Part shown: piece after piece, positions 33,278 through 44,604 of the stretch
Layout: every line of letters starts with the position of its first letter
Numbering within the stretch: position 1 is the stretch's first letter
Source: Bettongia penicillata ogilbyi
Taxonomy: Eukaryota; Chordata; Mammalia; Diprotodontia; Potoroidae
Direction: 5' to 3'
Assembly (NCBI GenBank): GCA_023548195.1
Contig: JAJHZJ010000418.1
Coordinates: 1,213,520 to 1,277,519 of the forward strand
DNA length: 64,000 bases
Made by a program: the position numbers and the translations under genes
The notes under the pieces: model-generated
Seen by the model: the letters and a program-made list of their open reading frames with translations, nothing else
Told to the model about the DNA's origin: nothing
Databases searched by the model: none

Positions 33278-33415
33278 TAGGGACAGTTAGGTGGCACAGT
33301 GGACAGAGTGCCCTGATGGGGTCAGGAACATTTTAGTTCAAATCTGGCCTCAGATACACACTAGCTGTGTGATCTGAACAACTTACTTAATGCTGTTAAC
33401 AACAACAACCACACA
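33278..33415 (+). repeat. tRNA-derived SINE nested in another SINE
   Basis: 'gggacagttaggtggcacag', 'gccctgatggggtcaggaac', 'tctggcctcagatacacact', 'ttaacaacaacaaccacac'. The tail is short. Confidence 0.85.
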
Positions 33416-33500
33416 ATTTAAGATAGCTGTGAAGATTAAAAGAAAATATTTGTGAGGTATTTTGCAAACCTCAAAATGCTAAATAAATACTTGCTCTTAC
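33416..33500 (+). repeat. SINE, right part
   Basis: 'agctgtgaagattaaaagaa', 'gtattttgcaaacctcaaaa', 'tgctaaataaatacttgctc' is the 3' part of the SINE that began at 33112. Confidence 0.75.
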
Positions 33501-33532
33501 TACTGCTACTACTGCTACTACTACTTGTACTT
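33498..33532. repeat. Microsatellite (TAC)n with GCTAC units
   Basis: Short imperfect ACT/TAC trinucleotide run at the SINE end. Confidence 0.9.
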
Positions 33533-33669
33533 TTAGAGATTTTTTTTCTTTATCAAAGGATCTAGTATAAATTAAAAATAAGAACAGATGTGCCTTTTGA
33601 TACTACCTGTCAAATATGAAGTTAAGGTTGGGCTGTGGACCATGGTTTCTGTCTTGATTTTCCCTTCAG

Positions 33670-33767
33670 AAGGAAGGAGGCAGCATGTTATACTCTGAAG
33701 ATATATGATGGTCTATTGTATTTACATACGCAGCATTCTTGCCCAAATGGCTTTGGAGTCCATGTAG
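33670..33767 (+). CDS. Candidate internal exon, 98 bases, unrecognised
   Basis: A strong acceptor ('gattttcccttcag', ending 33669) and a near-consensus donor ('GTAG' followed by 'gtaagc', from 33768) bracket 98 bases. One frame is open throughout: 33671-33766, 32 codons, peptide beginning 'RKEAACYTLKIYDGLLYLHT' and ending 'FGVHV'. The other two frames have stops. With this frame the upstream intron is phase 2 and the downstream intron phase 1. The peptide matches nothing I know, so the exon may be non-coding, part of a lncRNA or UTR, or a pair of decoy sites. The splice-site pair is the main evidence. Confidence 0.3.
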
Positions 33768-33910
33768 GTAAGCAAGAGTCACACTTCAGATGCATCTTTG
33801 TGATGGCTATAAGCCAGAAAGAGTGGATTTCACAGTCTAGTGGTTACCAGATTATACCGGGAGTGTTTAGACATCACCAGTGCTTTTCCAAGTTTCCATG
33901 TGGGTATTGA

Positions 33911-35095
33911 TAGCTCCTTGAAAGCATGACCATTTCCTCATTCTTCAAAGGAATATGTTTAAATTCTCTTCCTGTATCTCAAGTAAGTCTTGTCTCTTCC
34001 AGTTCTGTTTTTCTTTAGTTCTATGATTCTAAATCAGCACCATTCCAGTTTTGAGAATAGGGGACATAATTAGAAAACTGAGCAAAACTGACTAGGACTG
34101 AAAGAAACTTTAAAATTTCAAGTTTAATATAGGAATTGGCATTTCAAAGTACTATAAACCCAAGTTTTCATGAACTGGCCACCATGTTTTTATCATCAAC
34201 TTATTTTTTATTGATGGAGAGAGTGTGTTCCAGGCATGGAAGATTCCCTTACTAAATTCATGGAGGTAGAAGAGTGCTTGTTAAGTCCATAACACAGTAA
34301 CTAGTCCAATTTAGCTGGAATCTAGAGTGCATGAAGAGAGTAAAACTTTAGTGTTTTAGGGTCCCAGAATATAACTGGCTGCTCTCACTATCTTACTTAA
34401 TCTCAGCATCTTTAACAAAAGGTCATTAGTATACTGCGGTTTGTTAAACTCTGTGCCATAAAGAGAGAAACTATTGCTCAGGACAGAGAAATAGATGTAC
34501 ATGTAAGCACATAGACTTTGGGGACATTTTCTAGCTAAGCAAAAACATGCAAATTCATTAAAGTTATTTCTGTAAGTTGAGGACATACTTCCTGACTACT
34601 TTTAAGGGAAAATATACAAACATTTCAGTGAGTGGGATGAAATTAGTTTACCAATCAATATCTGTCCTAGATCCCATTGACCATATTTTAACACAAGATG
34701 GGGCAATCTCCCAATACCAAAGCAAGCAGATCAAAAAGAAGATAAAAAAATTTCCTAAAGGGAAGAAAGACTCTTAGCAAGAAAGGTGTTTTCTCTGCCA
34801 CAGAAGCTGGGATGAGTGTAGGTATGGGGACAGAAGATGTGATACTGCCATTAATCTGGACACAGGATAGGAAAAAGAAAAAGAAAGAGTAAGGAAAGGG
34901 AGGATGAGGGTATAGAAATAAGGGAGACAGGGACAGAAAGAGGCAGAGAATTGCCTGCTGCTCCATCTAGCCAAAAAAAAAAATGGATCAAATCATTAAA
35001 AAAAATGCATTAATTAACCTTTTAGTTCCAGATTCTGTACTTGGAGTTGAGAATACAAGCAATGCCTTCCTCTTAAGTAGATTACATCCTATCAA
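33911..35095. other. Unassigned sequence, 1.2 kb
   Basis: No repeat family is firm here; 34190-34340 may hold a short L2-like scrap. A purine-rich GA/AAG segment lies at 34865-34945. Overlapping frames at 34577-34974 are not convincing. Confidence 0.4.
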
Positions 35096-35099
35096 TATT

Positions 35100-35335
35100 A
35101 TACAGGTAACTAGGTGGGGCAGTAGTGGAGTTGAAGTTAGGAAGATAGGAGTTCAGATCTGAACAGAGATATTTGCTAGCCGTATCGCCTTGGGCAAATC
35201 ACTTAACCTCAGTTTCCTTAACTATAAATTGGAGATACTAATAGGATCTACCTCCTGAGGTTGTGAGGATCAAATGAAATACTATTTACATAGTACCTGG
35301 CAAATAGATTCTCTGCTACTTGAGCTAATTTAGGC
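35100..35335 (+). repeat. tRNA-derived/MIR-type SINE
   Basis: 'ggtaactaggtggggcagta', 'gttaggaagataggagttca', 'cttgggcaaatcacttaacc', 'ctacctcctgaggttgtgag', 'gatcaaatgaaatactattt'. Confidence 0.82.
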
Positions 35336-35379
35336 ATGACATGTAGCATCAAAAAACCCCATAGATTCTCCACCAACCA

Positions 35380-36255
35380 GTACTGTAATAGCCATACATT
35401 GTAACATCAGTTACAGCAAATGGAGAAGTTTTGAATGCTGTGGATGTTTCCTTACCTTGGCAGTATGCATTCCAGGAATGTTCATATAGATGATGAGACT
35501 TATGCACACATTGCTAGAGCTAGCTCAGTGTTTGGTAAGCTTTGAAAAAAAATGTGAGAGAGAGGAGGTAGACTGCCTAATAAACTGAATGTCTACAGAG
35601 ATGTTGTGCTGACCTCACTGTTGTATGCCTGTGAAACTTGGACAGTATACCAGTGACAAACTAGGAACCTGAATCATTTGCATTTGAATTGTTTTAGGAA
35701 GATTCAGAAGATCATCTGGTAAGATAAGGTATGAGACACTGAGGTCCTTTCTTGAACTAAACTGCCATGCATTCAAACTCTGTTACAGAATGCAACTCCA
35801 AATGGCTGGCCATGTTGTTAAAATGCCAAACAAACATCTGCCTAAAAGACTATTTATGGAGAATTCACACAAGGTAAGTGCTCATATGAAGGTCTCAAGA
35901 AGCAATGCAAGTACACTCTCAAGGTCTCTCTGAAGAACTTCGGAATCAATTGCCTGGCATAGGAGACACTGGCAAAGGACTGCCCAGCATGGCATGCCCT
36001 CATCAAAGAAGGTGCTGTGCCCTTATCTGAAGTAGAATTTTTGTAGCTCAAAAGAAGCATGAGTTGTGCGAATTTGGAGACATCTCCACTCCAGATATTC
36101 ATGTGGACTATTTGTGCCCAAACTCTGGTAGATATTTCCAAGCTTATATTGGTATGATCAACCAGTTGGTTACATTGTACCTTGAACCCAACATAGTAAT
36201 ACCATTTTGGTACTCTTTGAGAATGATGGATAACAACCAACCAACCAACCAATCT
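35380..36255 (+). pseudogene. RTE-clade LINE ORF remnant with 3' end
   Basis: Pieces of an RTE-type reverse transcriptase C-terminus are readable across several frames: 'HIARASSVFGKL', then 'VLTSLLYACETWTVYQ', 'LNHLHLNCFRKIQKIIW', and 'QMAGHVVKMPNKHLPKRLF' followed by remnants of the tail. The order matches the usual 'VVLPTLLYG.ETWT.Y ... LRKI..I.W.D ... RWAGHVVRM....LPK.L.YGEL' of this clade. Stops and frameshifts separate the parts. It ends near 36255 in a CAAC tetranucleotide tail preceded by 'gagaatgatggataacaac'. A 132-codon minus frame over 35854-36252 is its shadow. Confidence 0.82.
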
Positions 36256-36289
36256 GGCATAAAGTAGTACCTAATAAATGCCTGTTTCC

Positions 36290-36425
36290 TTCCTTCTTTA
36301 AGCATATTTCTCTATACTTTTCTATTTTATTGACGACAGCATATGCTCACCTGTGTTGGAATCTTGGCATCACCTTTGACTCTTCTATCAATTTTCATTT
36401 GTCAATCATGGTGCATAATAAGGAC
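36290..36425 (+). repeat. L2 fragment, sense
   Basis: 'cacctgtgttggaatcttgg' and 'catcacctttgactcttcta' are the L2 ORF phrase for a 'NLGV..DS.LS'-type segment. Confidence 0.65.
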
Positions 36426-36539
36426 TATATATATGCTAACTTGTTATTATTACCACCAGAGGAGACAGGATGTGGGTATATAGGTATAAATAGAATATTT
36501 ATAAGCAGAATAAATACAAGGAAACTTTTTTAAATCTTT

Positions 36540-36725
36540 TTTTTTTTTGAGAAAGCACTAACAGCTACAAGTGGGAATGAATGAGGATCAGAAACCATAG
36601 TGTTTGAGCTAAACTTTGAAGGATCCTTGGTATTATGAAAGGTCAAGGTGAGGAAAGATTACCTTCCTTGGGGCACATCCTATGGAAATGAAGGAGTAAT
36701 AAAGGATCTTGTACAAGGAGTGTGT
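36540..36725 (-). repeat. L2 fragment, antisense, diverged
   Basis: 'tttgagctaaactttgaagg' and 'cttggggcacatcctatgga' resemble antisense L2. Weak. Confidence 0.45.
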
Positions 36726-37268
36726 ATCTTTCCTACATTCTTCTGACTATTTCTAGTCTAGTTCCCACTTGCCAGGCTATTTAGCAGTTTGAAAGAGGGC
36801 ATAAACATGCCAACTTGCTGGTTCTCTGTAGCCTGTTCCTCAGTTCCCCCTGAGGGTTGATGGCAGATTCTAGATTCTAGGTTCTGTGCCATATCTGTAT
36901 TTCATTAGGGAGTCTTCTCTTTTTAAAGGTATAGTTTAACTTTGAATCTGAACTGTGCAATCTAGGAGCAAGAGGAAGCTTTCTCTTTAGTTCGGCTACA
37001 GGATTCATTGCTGCCTCATCCTCTGTCCCTTCTGAGACTTATTAGTCTAGGTGGTATTGAAAAGGTGTGTTTGCACTATTCTGTCCCTTTTCCAAATAGC
37101 TATGAAATAGTGAGGTGTCAATTTACAATTATGATATTATCAAGGCTAGATGATCTTTTAATTTTGCCTGTCAAGAAAATTCTTATGATGAGTCATTCTA
37201 TAGAGACAAGTTTTCCAGATGCCCCATACTTTGTCTCTTTAATCCAAAAAACCTTTTTTAAAGTATTT
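36726..37268. other. Unassigned stretch
   Basis: No repeat recognised. A 93-codon plus frame at 37008-37289 runs into the following L2 and SINE and is not supported. Confidence 0.45.
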
Positions 37269-37290
37269 TTATCAACAAATGTTTATTAAG
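37269..37290 (-). repeat. L2 3' terminus, antisense, left stub
   Basis: 'aacaaatgtttattaag' is the antisense L2 end; the copy continues at 37549 after a SINE. Confidence 0.65.
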
Positions 37291-37548
37291 AATATGGCAC
37301 CTAGGTGACATAGTGCATAGAATGCTAGCTCTGAAGTCAGGACGATTCATCTTCCTGAGTTTGACTATGGCCTCAGATACCTACAAGCTGTGTGACCCTG
37401 GGCAAGTCACTTAACCTTGTTTGCCTCAGTTCCTCATCTGCAAAATGAGCTGAAGAAAGAAATGGCAAACTAGAATTTTTGACAAGAAAACCTCAAATGG
37501 GTCATGAAAAGTTGGACACAACTGAAATGATTCAACAGTAACAACAAC
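37291..37548 (+). repeat. tRNA-derived marsupial SINE inserted in L2
   Basis: 'tatggcacctaggtgacata', 'tctgaagtcaggacgattca', 'gaccctgggcaagtcactta', 'tgagctgaagaaagaaatgg', 'aaagttggacacaactgaaa'. Flanked by 'atgtttattaag' (37279-37290) and 'atgttattaag' (37549-37559), a target-site duplication with one base lost. Confidence 0.9.
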
Positions 37549-37650
37549 ATGTTATTAAGCTCTTATGTGCTAGGCACTGTGCCAAGTGCCAAAGAGAAAG
37601 ATGATGTCTACCATCAAGGAATTAACTTTCTAATGAGGAAAGACAGCATT
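37549..37650 (-). repeat. L2 3' end, antisense, right part
   Basis: 'ttattaagctcttatgtgct', 'aggcactgtgccaagtgcca', 'tctaccatcaaggaattaac'. Confidence 0.78.
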
Positions 37651-38885
37651 GAAAAGGGAGGGCTGGGGGCATGGTGGCAAAGACTGAACACTGCGAATCA
37701 GAAGGAATAAAGGATGGCTAATCCAAATGTCTCCCCAAAATGGAGGCCAGAAATGAACTTACCGGTGGAATAAAGTAGTTAGTCTAGGCTAAGAAGATCC
37801 CAGGGACATATGGATGTTCCAGAGTAGGGAGACCTCAAGGTTTGAGGGAATTTCCTGGGTGAAATCTCAATTAAGACATGATGGCAAAGTCTAGAAAGTC
37901 AAAACCAGTCAAGTGGTAATCAAAATTGGATAGCCTAGGATGCTTTCCAAAATGGTAGCCCTGGGAGGAACTGACCAATAGTAGAAAGGGGCCAATTTGG
38001 TGGCAGAATGTTCCAAATTGAGAAAGATGCAATGGAAATATTTTTTGACCTTCCTGACTTCTTAAACAGAATATACGGAACATAATTTGACTTTTTTTTA
38101 TAACACATGAGTACAAAAAATAAATTATAGTGCTGTTATAATACAGAGATAACATCAGGATTTACACTGAAGAGGATAACATTCCTAAACTAAGTGGCAC
38201 TTTAAGTCCAATGTTTTTCTGTTTTCAAACCTAGATTTTCAGTCTGTTTCTTTGCTGTCAAAACTTTCAAGTATCTCTTTTCAATGTGGCCAGTGTTCTT
38301 GCTTATTGTGGACACCTTATATTTTCTTGTCTGCTCTGTGTTTGTAAGTTGCATGTTAATGAAAAGGATTTATGCAAACTTGTTAAAACTATGTGAAAAC
38401 TAGGAGGACATAGGCTCTGAGTAAAAATTTGAATATGAATAAAGTCTATGAGCCTTAGTATAAGATACTTTTGGTTGCTCAGAGTTCTTTTTTCTTTTCT
38501 TTTAAATTTCTTTTTATTTCTTTTTTTCTTTTAACTCTTTCTCAGTTATGTTCTGTGTATATAAGTTTGTCCATAAAGCTTCCAGATACTTGTGTTTTAG
38601 AGAAGGACTTTAACTTCGTAACTTGGAACTAAACCTCACTAATTTATTGTCAGTTAACAGGCCAGAATTCTGTGAGTGTAACTAGAATTAAAGTTTGGCT
38701 CCTCTGATAATTCTGGCCTCACTCCAGGTACTTTTTGTGAATCCAAAACAATATCAATAGTGACGTCAGGTTTTCAGACATCTATTTCTAGTTCTTAATA
38801 AAGCTATTATAATCTTTGTTCAAGTTTTTCTTCAGATATTGTTTTGTTTTGTTTTTTTAAACCACTTAGGGAGATGTAGGAGAAG
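37651..38885. other. Unassigned sequence, 1.2 kb
   Basis: 37650-38040 is GA-rich and contains two similar phrases ('ccaaaatggaggcc' and 'ccaaaatggtagcc'), suggesting an old repeat I cannot name. 38480-38545 is T-rich. A 94-codon minus frame (37871-38155) is unsupported. Confidence 0.4.
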
Positions 38886-38889
38886 ATTA

Positions 38890-39030
38890 TTAGAGGAGCA
38901 ATGGAGGGCAAGCCTTTTGAGTCAGGAAGACATGGGTTGAAGTCCCGTCTCTGATATATACTGATTATGTGATCCTGAGTAGTTTACTTAATTTACCACT
39001 CTCTAAATTCTCTAGTTTACCTTACTGATC
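38890..39030 (+). repeat. SINE fragment, sense
   Basis: 'ttttgagtcaggaagacatg', 'ggttgaagtcccgtctctga', 'ttatgtgatcctgagtagtt'. The 5' part is missing. Confidence 0.7.
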
Positions 39031-39049
39031 TCTAGCACTATAAACTACA

Positions 39050-39645
39050 GAGCAGATACCACTTGGAATTTACAAGAGATTCTTCTCAAGGAGTTCCAAG
39101 GACTAGCATCTCTGGACTTGCCTAGCCCTTTTTAGGGCTGCTTATCTACCTTTGGTGTCCATCTGTCCCCTAACTCTTACTTTTGGTTCCAAGAAGCTGT
39201 AGAATGCACAGTTGCCACATTCTGGTAAACTTTCTAGGCAGACAGACTAAACCAGGTTGAGGATAGCTAACCAGTCTCAAACCCATTGTTGAGTTAGGGA
39301 GGTGTTTACCCCAAGCATGCGAAGACTTCCATGTTGGAATGAATAGATGAGAACAGTGTGTTTCAATAGCCATGAAGATGAGTGAAGCAGGCTCTGTGGA
39401 GTACTTTGAGCTTGGTCAGATATCAAAGATGCCAAGGTCACCCACTTCATCCTGGGCCATTATCAGTTGTCCTGACTTTTTTCTTGCCACTGGACTTTGA
39501 TGACTCTAGACAAGGATGTGAGATGGACAACTTTGTGCAACTCTGCCTCACTTAAATCCAATTCACAAGCAAGTCAAGATATTACTCCATGATGTCACTG
39601 GTCTTCTTTGAAAATGAAGGACAAATGACAACAAAATAGCATTGG
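39050..39645 (+). repeat. RTE-tailed marsupial SINE, copy 2
   Basis: Second copy of the element at 470-1075: 'tctcaaacccattgttgagt', 'taccccaagcatgcgaagac', 'gccactggactttgatgact', 'tttgaaaatgaaggacaaat', tail 'gacaacaaaa'. Confidence 0.75.
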
Positions 39646-39669
39646 GTATGCATCCTTAAAAAGGGACGG

Positions 39670-40540
39670 GAAGGACAAAATCAATAAGCATTTATTAAAT
39701 GCCTACTATGTGATAGTATTGTATAACATACTGAGAACATAGAGACAAAAAAATAAAACAATCCCTACTCTCAAAGAACTTATTTCCATTGGGGAGATAA
39801 CATAAGGAAAATAAATGCATACAAAATAAATGCTAGGGTAGGTAAGGTAGTTAGAGAAGGAGGGCACTTAAAGTTGACGGAATCAGGAAAGGCTTTATGT
39901 AGAAAGTGGTGTTGGAACTACCAGTCTAAAGAAATAAAATAATCCCTGGAGCAGAAAGAAGGTAGTGCTTTCCAGGCATATGAGACGGTTAACGCAAAGG
40001 CACAGAGATAAAAGATAGTGCTGTGTATAAGGAGCAGACAGAAAGGGGAGGAGGGTTTGGCTGGATTGTGAATGCTGGAAGAGGAGTAACTCCAAGGAGG
40101 TTTGAAAGACAGGTTGGGGCTAGACTATGAAGAATGTACAAAGTGAAACAAAAGTTTATATTTTATCCTAGAGGACTTTGGCAATCACAGCAGTTTATCA
40201 AGTAGAGGAATGATACGATCAGACCTGTACTTAAGGAAAATCACATTGGCAGCTTTTTGGAGAAAGTGGAGGAAGGAAGAAGAGAAGTGAGATAGCAGGC
40301 CAATTAGGAAGTTATTGCAGTATTCCAGGGAGAATTTAGGGCCAAAATGAAGGTTGTGTCTGTGTGAGTAAAGGGAAAAGGGGTAGAATATAAGCAATTC
40401 TGTAGAGATAGACACAACAAGATTTGGAAATTAATTCAATATTGAGGAAAGGAAGAGTGTGGAATTAAGTATAAAATCAAGGTTATGAAACTGAAAAACT
40501 AGAAGAGTGGAAGTGTTTTATTAATCTTTAAATAAGAGGA
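39670..40540 (-). repeat. L2 LINE 3' region, antisense
   Basis: One of the longest L2 pieces: 'aataagcatttattaaatgc', 'aatccctactctcaaagaac', 'gctttccaggcatatgagac', 'agaggaatgatacgatcaga', 'gttattgcagtattccaggg'. It is an antisense copy; the minus-strand frames 39895-40095 and 40185-40415 are remnants of its ORF. Confidence 0.82.
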
Positions 40541-40682
40541 GAATCAGGAGAGAGATGTTTGAAAAAAAATCCAAAGAAAAAGAGTATCTAACAGGAGAGG
40601 CTGATCAATGGTGTCAAATGAAAAAGGGTGAGGACTAGGAAAATATTATCAAGATTTGGGAACTAAAAGATCACTAAGAGAC

Positions 40683-40915
40683 AGGCAGCCAGGTGGCTCA
40701 GTGAGTAGAGCTCTGGGCTTAGAGTCAGGAAAATATGAATTCAAATTGACCTCAGATACTTACTAGCTGTGTGACCCCGGGAAAGTCACTTACCCCTGTT
40801 TGCCTCAATTTCCTTATCTGTCAAATAAGCTGGGAAAGGAGACAGCAAACTGCTCCAGTACCTTTGCCAAGGAATCCCCAAAGGGGTTGTGCAGGACTGA
40901 ACAGCAATGACAGCC
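40683..40915 (+). repeat. tRNA-derived marsupial SINE
   Basis: 'gcagccaggtggctcagtga', 'gcttagagtcaggaaaatat', 'gtgtgaccccgggaaagtca', 'tgtttgcctcaatttcctta', 'cctttgccaaggaatcccca'. Full-length type. Confidence 0.92.
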
Positions 40916-41589
40916 AAGTTATTTAGATCTAACAGTTTCCTCGCTGGTTAAAAAAAGCATAATAATAGTATGTAACTTTCAGGGTAGTAGTGAGAATAAA
41001 GAGAGATAATATTTATAAAAATGTTCTGAGCCTCAACTTGCTCATATTTAAAATATTTACTTTCAGTAGTTACACATTTCATAGGGTTATTTTCCCGAAG
41101 TACATTTTAAAGGTTAAAGGGCTGTATTAATATTGTTACTTTTTTGTAACAATGCAATGCAAAAATAAACTTTTGTTGTTTATTTTACAAATAGACAGAA
41201 ATCTAGTATCAAAATTCAATTATACATACACAGATTGTTTTTTAGCAACAAACACAACTTCTGACTGTATCTATCTTGAGTTATTATTGACCTTACCAAC
41301 CTCTCTAAACTTCCCTAGTTATTTTGCATGCTTCCCAGTAGGTAAGCCCTTTGAAATCCAAACACTTAATAAGCTATACTCTTGGGAAGACTTAAGAATC
41401 TAGTTATGTTTAAGCTTCTGCTTTGTTTTAGCCTCTAGAGATCAATTATCTATTAGCCAAATGGAGTGATTCCAAGAAAGAATTGAGCAAGATAACAGAG
41501 AAACTTCCTGTTTGAAGTGAATTCTAAGATAGAAACAATTTAAATGATTTTTTGGTTAATTTCTGTTTTGAATTACTGATCATTGTTTT
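40916..41589. other. Unassigned sequence
   Basis: AT-rich. An 83-codon plus frame (41152-41403) has no domain I recognise and no splice sites around it that stand out. Confidence 0.45.
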
Positions 41590-42090
41590 ATTTTCCCTCC
41601 CATTATAATAAATAGTCAATCAAAACAAATTCCCTTATTGGCCATGTCCAAAAATTCTATATGTCTCAATCTGGACTCTGCGTCCATCACCTCCCTCTCA
41701 AATAGTGGGTAGCACGCTTCATCATGAGTCATCTGCAATCATGATTGGTCATTGTATCAACTGGAATTCGTAAATCTTTGAAAGCTGTTTGTCTTAACAC
41801 CGTCATTATTATAAATTTTGGTCTCCTATTTGCTTACTTGATTCTGTATTTATGAAAGTGTTCTGAAGTTTCTCTGAAACTTTTTCTGTTCGTCATTTCT
41901 TGTAATGTAACAGTATTCTATCATATTAATATACCATAATTTGTTCAGTCATTACCTAAATGATGGGTACCTTTACTTTCTAATTCTTTGCCACTACAAA
42001 AAAAGCCACTATAAATGTTTTTTGCACACATAGGTTTTTTTCCTCTTTCTTGGATTTCTTTGGATTACATATTTAGAAGTGTTATCCCTG
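41590..42090 (-). repeat. L1 3' region, antisense
   Basis: 'ttattggccatgtccaaaaa', 'tgcaatcatgattggtcatt', 'cgtcatttcttgtaatgtaa', 'ttctttgccactacaaaaaa'. Same L1 type as 15935-16500. Confidence 0.78.
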
Positions 42091-42550
42091 AAGTTTAGTA
42101 AGTATGGTGGTGACATGATCAGACTTGTGCTTTAGGAAAATCACTTTAGTTGCTGAATAGAGAATGAATTGGAGTGGGAAGAGACTTGAGACAAGCAGAT
42201 CCACCGGCAGGTTATTGCAAAAATCTAGGTGTGAGTCGATGAGCCATAACAGTGTCAGAGGAGACAAAGGGGTATATTTGAATGATATTGCAGAGCTGAG
42301 AGCAACAGGCTATGGTAACAGATTGAGAAATAGTGAGAAATCCAGGAAGACTCCTACATTATGAGTCTGAGGGAGGATGGTATTGCCCTCTACATTAAGA
42401 GTAGAAGGTGGGAGAGTTGAGGGGAAAAGACAATGAGTTTTATTTTGGACATTTTGAGTTTCTGGTGTCTACTGGGCATTTAATTTGAGATGTTTAAAGG
42501 GCAGTTGGAGATGTGAGTTGGGAGGTCAACAGATATCTACCTCACCCTGT
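42091..42550 (-). repeat. L2 LINE internal/3' region, antisense
   Basis: 'ggtggtgacatgatcagact', 'ttgctgaatagagaatgaat', 'ggttattgcaaaaatctagg', 'gaggatggtattgccctcta', 'ttggacattttgagtttctg'. It overlaps the L2 at 39.7-40.5 kb and extends further into the LINE. Confidence 0.8.
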
Positions 42551-42619
42551 TGTTTTAAGGAGTAAATGTAAAGTTTCCACACACAAGTATTATGCATACT
42601 CCTTTCCATTCTCATTCAA

Positions 42620-43440
42620 CAATTAACAAGACATCTACCATATCTAAGTTTTCCAAAACTCTATTCAAATCTTTAACTTTCTTGGGGTTTTTTTGTTTGT
42701 TTGTTTTAGAAATAAAGGGTGATATCACAAATAAATTAGAGGAGCAAAGAAGAAATTGCCTGTCAGATCTATGAATAGGGAAGAGTCCATAAATAAACAA
42801 GGGATAGACAGCTTTACAAATGGTAAAGTGAACAATTTTCCTTACATAAAACTAACAAGATATTATATAAAGAAAGTCAATATAGTTCAAACCAAAAGGG
42901 AAGCAGGAAACTGGGGGAAAATCACAGCAGCAAGTTTCTTAATAATCTCATTTCAAAGATACATGAGAAAGTGGTTCAAATTTGTAAGAATAAGTGCCAT
43001 TCTTTCATTGATAAATGGCCAAATTTTGAACAGTAACTTTCAGAGGAAGAAATACAAGCTATCAGTAACCACATTAAAAAGTTATCTAAATAGTTAATAA
43101 TTAGAGAAATAAAATCGAAGCACTTCTCATTTTCCACTTCATACCCATCAAGTTGGACAGATTGACAAAAAGGGAAATGAGAAATGTTGGGAGTAGGAAA
43201 GCATGTGTAAGCTCTCGTCTGTCTTGGATAAGGCTTAGTTTTTGCCTCATGACAGAAAATTGATGTATACAAAGTGAAAAATGAGACATTTTCTAATAGA
43301 GCCAACAGCAAGGTTGTTTTGCTTGACCCTGCATATTTGTTGTAAGGCATTTGTTTTTCTTTTTAATGTGGTAGAGGATGGGAGGGAAAGAAAATAAGTT
43401 TGTGTTTATCAAAAAATTAAATTATAAAAAGGAAGTTCTA
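42620..43440 (+). repeat. L1 ORF2 end and 3' UTR, sense
   Basis: 'cattgataaatggccaaatt', 'cttcatacccatcaagttgg', 'ggaaatgagaaatgttggga' are late ORF2 phrases. The 3' UTR part ends with 'ggtagaggatgggagggaaa'-like sequence and an A-rich end. A 113-codon plus frame at 42756-43097 is an ORF2 remnant in a degraded frame; the minus frame over 42976-43350 is its shadow. Confidence 0.76.
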
Positions 43441-44485
43441 GCACACATAGCTATCCTACTATTGTTCTTTTTTAAAAAATATGTGATAACTATTAAGCAA
43501 GTAGATGAAATAACTGATATTTTGTAATTGAATATGTGTTGGGATGCAAGTTTATCCTCTATAGACTGAAAGAATTTTGGGGATGATGCCAGTAGCTAAC
43601 TAGACAGTGGAGATCATAGATAATTCTTCTTTTCACATGATTTTGAATTCTTTTATTAAGTCTTTATATTGTGAGTACATAGTTTGTCCACATAGCTTGA
43701 AATTGGTTATAATTTTTTTGATATCTATAAATGAAATCTATGAGAAACTTTTTTCTTGACTATTTTTAGAGTCAATGATATATCTAGATAATTATGGATG
43801 ACAGTTTTGTCTATGATAACATTCCAGTTCTAGTACAGTTTATTTACTGAATTTTCAATCCATTTGGGGATTTGAACTAGTAGTATGGGAATTCATTGTC
43901 TGTTAGTTTTGAAATAAGAGCAAACTTCTTTTAATTCTGGCTATGTGATCATATCTTTCTAGATATTCAATAGATGCTAAATTTTTGGAAATTGAAGTTA
44001 GGTGTTATCAGTTTTCATTGTTTCCTACTAAAATCCTCATCAATCTGTATATCTAAGCTTCTAAAGACTTAACCTCCTGTAGGTTTTACTACCATTGACC
44101 TGATTTTGTTTCAATATCATTAACTTCTCTTGGCTTATGATAATATACTTAGCTCAGCCATTTGTCTCATTTTTTTGTTTTTAAATTTACTGTTACAACT
44201 AGAATTAGTGCTGGGATTCAGTATCTAAGGAATAAATAAAGGAAAAGTATACTCCTTGGCTCCAATTCTCTACTAGGCAGTCTAGGCAGAAATGTTAATT
44301 TTGAGGACAACACCTTTTTGTTTCTGTGAGAAACCCTGCACAGATGATTTCCACCTGAATTAGCTCTGTGTCATCTACTTCTAAGAGTCCTCAAGATGCT
44401 AAGTGCATTGAGAAATCCCCCAGTAAAGTGCCTGTATTCCTTTGATGAGACTTTGTTTACATAGTAGTCAACTTGCATGGAGTAT
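43441..44485. other. Unassigned AT-rich sequence, 1 kb
   Basis: 43600-44180 has the T/A-rich feel of antisense LINE DNA, but I could not match its phrases to another copy in the window. No exon seen. Confidence 0.4.
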
Positions 44486-44600
44486 TCTTCTTGATGAATC
44501 ATAGGACATCAGAATCAGAAGGGATATCAAAATTCATCTAGTACAACCCATTACTAAATAGTAATTGTTTCTCTTTTACCCAGGAACCCTGAGAGACTTC
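44486..44600 (-). repeat. MIR or CR1/L3 fragment, antisense
   Basis: 'ggacatcagaatcagaaggg', 'tcatctagtacaacccatta' fit an antisense MIR or L3 start. Short. Confidence 0.5.
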
Positions 44601-44604
44601 CACT

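Noticed and set aside
35854..36252. 132-codon minus frame
   Set aside because: Antisense shadow of the RTE LINE relic, whose sense strand shows the real protein motifs.
42976..43350. 124-codon minus frame
   Set aside because: Antisense shadow of a sense L1 ORF2 end.
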